The notes under the pieces were generated by a model that did not search any database, had not been told where the DNA came from, and saw nothing but the letters and a program-made list of their open reading frames with translations. 64,000 nt of DNA from Lutibacter sp. A80 (GTDB lineage: Bacteria > Bacteroidota > Bacteroidia > Flavobacteriales > Flavobacteriaceae): contig NZ_CP092480.1 of the NCBI RefSeq assembly GCF_022429645.1, positions 1,780,501 to 1,844,500 of the forward strand, given 5' to 3'. Below, in pieces: positions 58,232-64,000 of this stretch (positions within the stretch are counted from its first letter, which is position 1; every line of letters begins with the position of its first letter). The translations under genes were made by a program, and so were the position numbers.

Positions 58232-59263
58232 CTATTCAAAATAATCTAAAGCCCATGAATCAATCCACCTAATGGTCATTTTGTCATTTGCAAAATCAAT
58301 TGGCAACCATATATACAGACTATCATAAGGATGTTCTGGCTTATTAATATCGAAAAATGCTATAAAAGAATCCTCTTTTCCTTCATATGGTATAACAAAA
58401 GTAGATTGCCCTCCAAAAGTTTTTTCGGGACCTAATTTATTATTAGGATTTTTCCCTAAACAGGGATTTCCTTTATACTCCCATGGGCCATATAACGATT
58501 TACTTGTAAAATATCTAGCAGGGTTTGGGGACCACCCCGTGCTGCCTGATGCCAACATATGATATACGCCATCTTTTTTAAATAAAGCAGGGGCCTCTGT
58601 ATGTTTGGTAATTCCTTTACACAATTCATATTTGCCTTCGGGTAGTAAATAATCCTCTCGCATTTTACCAATTACCAATTCCTTATTTGGTTTTTTAACT
58701 GTTATATGGTACAACTCATCATTCTCATCTTGAAACATAGCAAAATCACCTGTTCCATTAGGGGAGTTACCTCCTAGAAATTTATGAATGTATTGGAATG
58801 GACCCGATGGACTCTGAGAAACAGCTACACCTACAAAAGCAGTTTTAGTACCTTGCTCTCTTATATAAAGCTTAAAAAACAAAACAAAATTTTTAGTCTT
58901 TTTGTTGTAGACAACCTTTGGCCGGTCTTGATTACTATCGAATGCTAAATCACTTAAACTATCTTTTTTGGTTAAAGGCAATACCATACCTTGGTCGTGC
59001 CAATCGACAAGATTTTTAGATGCATAACAATGAATTCCTGCGTCAGCATGCTCTTTTTCTGAAAGCCCTTCCTCTTTATGTTCACCATACCAGTAGTAAA
59101 TACCGTTATGAAACAAAACACATCCTCCGTGTGCATTTATTCTTTCACCTTTACTATCAAGCCATACTTTTCCTGATTCTATTTGTTGGCCATTTGTATT
59201 TTGAGCAACAGTTTGCATCATACATACACCTAATAAAATCATTACAAATACTTTAAATTTCAT
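58232..59263 (-). CDS. GH43 exo-beta-1,3-galactanase-like protein, copy A (active-site Asp variant)
   Basis: Five-bladed beta-propeller glycosidase of the GH43_24 (exo-beta-1,3-galactanase) type. It has 343 residues with a signal peptide (about 1-20). It aligns by eye with the fungal enzyme Pc1,3Gal43A over its length (I-N-A-H-G-G, Y-Y-W-Y-G-E, G-W-S-P-N-P, final W-L-P-I-D-F). The residues matching its Glu102, Glu208 and Gln263 are Asp113 (D-R-P-K-V), Glu223 (T-E-A-P) and Gln286 (F-G-G-Q), so one acidic residue is shortened to Asp. It is 25 bp downstream of its paralogue; base use resembles the two esterases more than the paralogue. Confidence 0.82.
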   Translation of the reverse strand: MKFKVFVMILLGVCMMQTVAQNTNGQQIESGKVWLDSKGERINAHGGCVLFHNGIYYWYGEHKEEGLSEKEHADAGIHCYASKNLVDWHDQGMVLPLTKKDSLSDLAFDSNQDRPKVVYNKKTKNFVLFFKLYIREQGTKTAFVGVAVSQSPSGPFQYIHKFLGGNSPNGTGDFAMFQDENDELYHITVKKPNKELVIGKMREDYLLPEGKYELCKGITKHTEAPALFKKDGVYHMLASGSTGWSPNPARYFTSKSLYGPWEYKGNPCLGKNPNNKLGPEKTFGGQSTFVIPYEGKEDSFIAFFDINKPEHPYDSLYIWLPIDFANDKMTIRWIDSWALDYFE

Positions 59264-59288
59264 ATGTTTATTTTTTTATTACGCGATT

Positions 59289-60329
59289 CTAATTACCTAA
59301 ATCTGATGGTTTCCAACTATCTCGCCAAAATATTGACATTTTCTCGTTAGAAAACTTAATAGGAAGCCAAAAATATCGACCTGTTATTGGTTTTTCTGGT
59401 CTCCAAATATCGAACATAGCTATATAAGCATCTTCTATTCCTTGAATAGGAATAATGCAAGATGATTGTCCACCAAAAGTTTTATCAACACCAAGACTAT
59501 CAACAGCGTTAAAACCATAACAAGGATTTCCATGATAAGTCCATGTTCCCAATAAATCATTTGTTGTATGGTAACGAGCTGGATTAGGATTCCATCCTTT
59601 TGAACCAGACCCTAACATATGATATATCCCATTTCTTTTGATAACAGCTGGCGCCTCAGTATGTACCTTAACACCCTCAGCTACCTGATATTCACCGTCA
59701 GGGTAATAATAATCGGCATCTAACTTCCCAATAACAAATGCCTTATCAGGTTTACGTACTGCTAAATGATAAAGAGTCTTTTCATCATCTTTAAACATAG
59801 AGAAGTCTCCAGAACCTTTAGGGGATCCACCTCCTCTAAATTTATGATGATAAACAAATGGACCTAATGGTTTATTAGCAACCGCTACACCAACATAATT
59901 ACTATCATACCCAACACCTTTTAAATACAATTTAAAGTAAGCTACAAACTCTTTATTTTTAGCATTGTAAACCACTTTAGGTCTTTCTAAAATGCATCCA
60001 TAAGCAAGATCGTGTTTTTCATCTTTATAGTCTACACTTAAAACAAGCCCCTCGTCTTTCCAGTTTGTTAAGTCTGTAGAAGAATAACAATGTATACCTC
60101 CATCAGCAAATTCAGCTTCCGATTTACCTTCCAGTTTATGCTCTCCATACCAATAATAAACACCTTGATGAAAAATAACACCGCCACCATGAGCATTAAT
60201 ACCTTTTCCGTTGATATCTAACCATTGTTGCGCTGGTTTAATTTCTGTTTGAATTTGTTGTGCTATTAAAAATTGACTACCAAACAATACTAATAAAAAA
60301 CTTTCTAAAATTAATTTTATTAAATTCAT
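59289..60329 (-). CDS. GH43 exo-beta-1,3-galactanase-like protein, copy B
   Basis: Same family as the next gene downstream. From the ATG at 60329 it has 346 residues and a signal peptide ending F-L-I-A-Q. A GTG at 60350 would add seven residues but spoils the signal. In numbering from that GTG, the catalytic set is Glu122 (E-R-P-K-V), Glu232 (T-E-A-P) and Gln295 (F-G-G-Q), the full Glu/Glu/Gln set reported for GH43_24, in which Gln stands in for the usual base. It is expected to release galactose from beta-1,3-galactan ends; the substrate in this organism is inference. Confidence 0.85.
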   Translation of the reverse strand: MNLIKLILESFLLVLFGSQFLIAQQIQTEIKPAQQWLDINGKGINAHGGGVIFHQGVYYWYGEHKLEGKSEAEFADGGIHCYSSTDLTNWKDEGLVLSVDYKDEKHDLAYGCILERPKVVYNAKNKEFVAYFKLYLKGVGYDSNYVGVAVANKPLGPFVYHHKFRGGGSPKGSGDFSMFKDDEKTLYHLAVRKPDKAFVIGKLDADYYYPDGEYQVAEGVKVHTEAPAVIKRNGIYHMLGSGSKGWNPNPARYHTTNDLLGTWTYHGNPCYGFNAVDSLGVDKTFGGQSSCIIPIQGIEDAYIAMFDIWRPEKPITGRYFWLPIKFSNEKMSIFWRDSWKPSDLGN

Positions 60330-60407
60330 GCTACTTAAAAAATTATTCACTTTTTAATTTATTTATCTCCGCACCAACAACCCTTTTTTTTTATCACCTA
60401 AGCTTCT

Positions 60408-61946
60408 CTATTTATCCAAAGGCCAAGGTTGTACACCATGTTTTTTTGACCATTTTTTATAGGCTAACAACAAAGCTTCTGCTTTTTTGGGTTTACTATT
60501 AATCAGATTATTAATTTCAAAAGGATCGTTTTCTAGATTATAGAGTTCCCACTTCTTTTTATGTAATGCCACTAATTTCCAATTTCCTTTGCGTACCGCT
60601 TTATTTCCAATATGTTCCCAAAAATAGAATCTATTTTTATCTTGTAATTCTCCCTTTAAAAGCGGTAAAATACTTTTTCCATCCAACGGATCAAGTTCAA
60701 CTTCCTTAAACTTTATAGGATATTTTGCACCTGCTAACTCAAGACATGTTGGCATTAAATCGTTTATATGAGCTGTTTCTGATATTCTTATTCCTTTGTT
60801 TTTTATACCTTCTGGCCAATGCATAACTAAGGGGGTTATAATTCCACCTTCATGCTCTTGAGATTTTCCTAAACGATACGGAGTATTACTTACATTATAC
60901 CAAAATCCATAAGCCATATTACTATCCCTCGAGCCCATTTCGGCTTCTGGAGTTTTATTCCAACCTGTTTGTTCAGCACCATTATCTGATAAAAAGAAAA
61001 CGACCGTATTATCTGCAATACCTTCCTCTTTTAAACTTTGCATTAAACGCCCAATATTTTGGTCTAAACGATCTACCACAGCTGCATAAACTGCCATTTT
61101 TAATGCTTCATCATCTTTATTTTTTACAGATTCCCAATCTGGATAAACAGGTGCTGCTATCTTACTATTTTCTGGAAATAATCCTATTTCTTGCTGCTTT
61201 TTAAATCTTGCTTTACGAATAACATCATACCCCTCTTTATAAGTGTCCTTATATTTTTCTATATCCTCTTTTTTTGCTTGAAGTGGAAAATGTGGAGCAA
61301 CATACGCCAAGTACATAAAAAATGGTTTCTCCTTTTTTCTTTTTTCCTTTATAAAATCTATTGAATAATCTGTAAAAGCATCCGTTGAATACCAATTAGA
61401 ATCTGGGTGCACTTGATCTCCATTCCAAAAAACAGGGCGCTCATAAAATTTAGATGGATAAAAATAAAGTCCACCTCCCTTTGGCATTCCATAAAATTGA
61501 TTAAATCCACGGCGATCTGGCCACATATCTCGTTCTTTATCACCTACATGCCATTTACCCGCCATAAAAGTATCGTAACCATTTTCTTTTAAAACCTCTG
61601 CAATTGTTACCGATTTTTTATTGATGTACCCCTGATATTCAGGCAAATTACTTTTAGTATAATCCATAGACCCCATTCCTGCATCCCATTGATATTGGCC
61701 GGTAAGCAAACTTGTACGAGATGGACAACATCTAGATGTATTATAAAAGTTAGTAAAAAGCATCCCTTCCTTTGCCATTTTATCTAGATTAGGTGTTTCT
61801 ATTTCAGATCCCATACAACCTAAATCAGAAAATCCCATATCATCAGCTAATATAATAATGATGTTCGGTTTTTTAGATTGACCAAACATTATGGTTGGTA
61901 GTAGTGCAAAAAAAAGTAAAACGACAAAATTTATCTTTGTTTTCAT
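60408..61946 (-). CDS. Exported sulfatase with C-C-P-S-R active site
   Basis: Type I sulfatase of 512 residues, with an ordinary signal peptide (about 1-22, ending M-F-G-Q) rather than a lipobox. Metal-binding L-A-D-D is at about 33-36. The formylglycine motif is C73-C-P-S-R in N-T-S-R-C-C-P-S-R-T-S-L-L-T-G, a form typical of the arylsulfatase-like S1_4 branch. G-K-W-H and S-D-N-G-A complete the site. It lies between the GH2 and GH43 genes of the second carbohydrate operon, so the substrate is again probably a sulfated galactan-type glycan. Confidence 0.93.
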   Translation of the reverse strand: MKTKINFVVLLFFALLPTIMFGQSKKPNIIIILADDMGFSDLGCMGSEIETPNLDKMAKEGMLFTNFYNTSRCCPSRTSLLTGQYQWDAGMGSMDYTKSNLPEYQGYINKKSVTIAEVLKENGYDTFMAGKWHVGDKERDMWPDRRGFNQFYGMPKGGGLYFYPSKFYERPVFWNGDQVHPDSNWYSTDAFTDYSIDFIKEKRKKEKPFFMYLAYVAPHFPLQAKKEDIEKYKDTYKEGYDVIRKARFKKQQEIGLFPENSKIAAPVYPDWESVKNKDDEALKMAVYAAVVDRLDQNIGRLMQSLKEEGIADNTVVFFLSDNGAEQTGWNKTPEAEMGSRDSNMAYGFWYNVSNTPYRLGKSQEHEGGIITPLVMHWPEGIKNKGIRISETAHINDLMPTCLELAGAKYPIKFKEVELDPLDGKSILPLLKGELQDKNRFYFWEHIGNKAVRKGNWKLVALHKKKWELYNLENDPFEINNLINSKPKKAEALLLAYKKWSKKHGVQPWPLDK

Positions 61947-62001
61947 AATTATTATTTAGAAATTAAATAAATACACAATCCCTTTAAATTCATTTTTAAC
62001 A

Positions 62002-64000
62002 TTATTCACTTTTTAACTCTTGTGTCCACTCGCTGGCAAATCCCCATTGTTTAATAACTCTCATTTTAAAATAAATAGGAGTTCCTTTTTTAATATTAGG
62101 AATATTAAGCACTCCTTGTACTTTGGTTGTTAATTTATAATCATACTTATTAGGACTTGTACCATAAACTATTTCATATAAATAATCGTATGGACTTACA
62201 CTATAAGCTATAAAAACACCATTTTGGGTATGTTTTGTATTCCAAATAATTGGTGGTAATTCATCTTCATCTTTTGTTAGTTCTTTTGCTTTAGAAGGAA
62301 TACTCTCTCCTCTATTGTTTACAGCGATGAGTTGATATTTCCACACCTGACCTTGTTTTATTTTTTTATCCTCAACATCAATAAAATTATTGGTTGTTTC
62401 TTTAGTATTAAAAGTTAAACTATCTTTTCCATATCGAACATAATACGCTTCTGCATCTTTACTTTTATCATAAAAAATACGAATACCACTGTTGGCTGTA
62501 TTTACAAATGTTATGACAGGCTGCTCAGGAACTTGAAACTTTATAAGGTCTGTATGAACTTTATAACCTTGCGGATCTAAGAAACTAACTTCTATCATAC
62601 TTAAGTTTTCTTTAGCACTCCATTCTAAAAAAACATCAAATGCTTTATCTCCAGGAAAAATAGTTTTAACAAGTTGTGTTTTTGTTTCAACTGGCTTAAA
62701 ATCCGAATTAAAAAGAGTATACTGTACTTTATAGTTTCTCAATACATTTGCAGGAACGTCTAACTTTTCTCTTGGTTGAATGGTTACTTTAGCAGTTCCA
62801 TTTGTTGTATTTATAGAAGACACAACTAATTTTTTTATCGGACTAAATTCTTTTTGAATACTATAAAACCCCTTTTTCTTATCTCTAAAAGATGTTACAA
62901 CTCCCCAAGCTCTATTTTGTGAAGGAGGTGTTTTCCACCCATCTACACCGTGATAATCACTTCTATAATCATTAAAAGTCCATAAAGAACCTCCTAAAAC
63001 ATATTCTTTATTTCGTAGCTCATTCATTATTTTTTCAGCAGGAATATTACCTAAACTTGGATCTTCAGAATTTAGCACTTCACCAAACTCAGACATGAAA
63101 ATTGGTTTCTTATGATTTTTCCATGTACGATCTAATCTATTTCCCCAATTTTTATAAGCATTTATCAAAACTAAATCGGTATATTTTGCGGCATCATTAG
63201 GAGAACCTGCAGCCGTATTAGAAGCGTAAGTCGCTAATCTATTAGGGTCTAAACCTTTTACCATTTCGATGGCTCCTTTTATATAGCTGTGTGCTTTTGG
63301 ATTTTTAGACAAACCCCCTATTTCATTCCCTACACTCCAACCTACAATTGCTGGATGATTGTATTTTACTTCAATAATTTTACGCAACCATTCTTTTGGT
63401 TTTGGATGTTCAGGATCTACTAATACATCTTTCCCCCAAAGTCCAACTTCTTCAAAAATTAAAATTCCTTTTTCATCCAAATAATCTATATATTCTTTAG
63501 GTAAATTTACATGACTTAGTCGAGCCATATTTGCTCCCAAACTTTTCATTAAATCTACATCTTCTTTAATACGTTCCATAGGTAGCGTATTACCTGTAAA
63601 TCTATCTTCTGGAACCACATTAAATCCTACAGGACGAATACTTTCACCATTTAAAAGTAATTGTAATCCATCTATTTCTATTTTTCGAATACCAAATCTA
63701 TCAGAGTTTGCATGTAAAATTTCTTCATTTTCAGATAAAGTAACTATAGATTCATATAAATTAGGAAAATCAAAATGCCATAAATTAACTTTAGATTTTG
63801 ATAACTTATAAGACCAATTAACAATGTGTTTATTTGTATTTGCAGGTATTGTTGCTTTTACTTTACCATTAGCTACAACCTTTCCATTACTTTTAATATT
63901 TATATTATAAACTACCTTTTTAGAAATATCGCTAGAATTACTACTAACTATTTTTACGTTTAATGCTGCATTCCCTTTTTTTAAATCTGGAATAGCATCT
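62002..64000 (-). CDS. GH2 glycoside hydrolase with C-terminal beta-domains, 5' end outside window
   Basis: The frame is open from the right edge to the stop at 62002, giving about 665 visible residues. The visible start is in the GH2 immunoglobulin-like domain (R-F-G-I-R-K-I-E-I-D-G, L-L-N-G-E-S-I-R-P-V-G-F-N). The barrel has the acid/base Glu (codon 63322-63324, S-V-G-N-E-I-G-G) and the nucleophile Glu (codon 63088-63090, F-M-S-E-F-G-E). The last 280 residues are beta-rich, with fibronectin III-like segments (A-E-A-Y-Y-V-R-Y-G and W-K-Y-Q-L-I-A-V-N-N-R-G). Beta-galactosidase is likely but beta-glucuronidase cannot be excluded. Confidence 0.92.
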   Translation of the reverse strand, partial: DAIPDLKKGNAALNVKIVSSNSSDISKKVVYNINIKSNGKVVANGKVKATIPANTNKHIVNWSYKLSKSKVNLWHFDFPNLYESIVTLSENEEILHANSDRFGIRKIEIDGLQLLLNGESIRPVGFNVVPEDRFTGNTLPMERIKEDVDLMKSLGANMARLSHVNLPKEYIDYLDEKGILIFEEVGLWGKDVLVDPEHPKPKEWLRKIIEVKYNHPAIVGWSVGNEIGGLSKNPKAHSYIKGAIEMVKGLDPNRLATYASNTAAGSPNDAAKYTDLVLINAYKNWGNRLDRTWKNHKKPIFMSEFGEVLNSEDPSLGNIPAEKIMNELRNKEYVLGGSLWTFNDYRSDYHGVDGWKTPPSQNRAWGVVTSFRDKKKGFYSIQKEFSPIKKLVVSSINTTNGTAKVTIQPREKLDVPANVLRNYKVQYTLFNSDFKPVETKTQLVKTIFPGDKAFDVFLEWSAKENLSMIEVSFLDPQGYKVHTDLIKFQVPEQPVITFVNTANSGIRIFYDKSKDAEAYYVRYGKDSLTFNTKETTNNFIDVEDKKIKQGQVWKYQLIAVNNRGESIPSKAKELTKDEDELPPIIWNTKHTQNGVFIAYSVSPYDYLYEIVYGTSPNKYDYKLTTKVQGVLNIPNIKKGTPIYFKMRVIKQWGFASEWTQELKSE

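Noticed and set aside
63619..64000. Frameshift or broken start in the right-hand GH2 gene
   Set aside because: The reading frame continues without a stop to the window edge and encodes a normal GH2 domain; the gene is simply cut by the edge.

Overview
The window is chromosomal DNA from a low-GC member of the Bacteroidota, most likely a marine Flavobacteriaceae. The evidence is the porT gene of the type IX secretion system, a mevalonate isoprenoid pathway, a hybrid two-component system beside sulfatases, a short primary sigma factor without region 1.1, and many genes preceded by the Bacteroidota -7 promoter box TAnnTTTG. No genus can be named from the sequence alone.

Region 1 (1-13.6 kb) is part of a polysaccharide utilisation locus for a sulfated galactose-containing glycan. 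A minus-strand row holds a LacZ-type GH2 beta-galactosidase and four lipoprotein sulfatases with different formylglycine motifs (C-M-P-S-R, C-A-A-S-R, C-A-P-S-R, C-S-A-A-R); the last of these is cut by the left edge. A divergent hybrid two-component sensor/regulator (HTCS) probably controls it. No SusC/SusD pair lies inside the window.

Region 2 (13.6-53.5 kb) is core chromosome: an RluB-type pseudouridine synthase, mevalonate kinase, mevalonate diphosphate decarboxylase and a UbiA prenyltransferase, a LytS/LytTR pair, thiN, a Cys-Ntn hydrolase/glutamine-amidotransferase-like lipoprotein pair, lysS, purH, the mreBCD-mrdA-rodA elongation operon, tRNA-Glu with rpsT, proS, a FadL-like barrel, nfu, menG, porT, a SpoU methyltransferase, a TamL-like OMP85 lipoprotein, fbaA, accD, rpsO, pnp, an ECF sigma/MscS operon, rpoD and rpe.

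Region 3 (54.3-64 kb) is a second minus-strand carbohydrate operon, open at the right edge. It holds a GH2 enzyme, a C-C-P-S-R sulfatase, two tandem GH43 exo-beta-1,3-galactanase-like proteins, a sialate O-acetylesterase-like enzyme with a beta-trefoil domain, and a two-headed SGNH plus alpha/beta-hydrolase esterase. Together with region 1 this suggests removal of sulfate and ester groups followed by exo-cleavage of a substituted beta-galactan.

The non-coding DNA is the least ordinary part. It contains (i) a probable small RNA gene on the minus strand before lysS, with its own -7 box, several hairpins and an intrinsic terminator; (ii) a 79-bp cloverleaf palindrome that sits exactly inside the lysS terminator hairpin; and (iii) a run of perfect stem-loops between pnp and the MscS gene, next to a decayed thioredoxin-like gene and a second copy of part of the pnp terminator. 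All calls come from reading the sequence; no database search or folding program was run.
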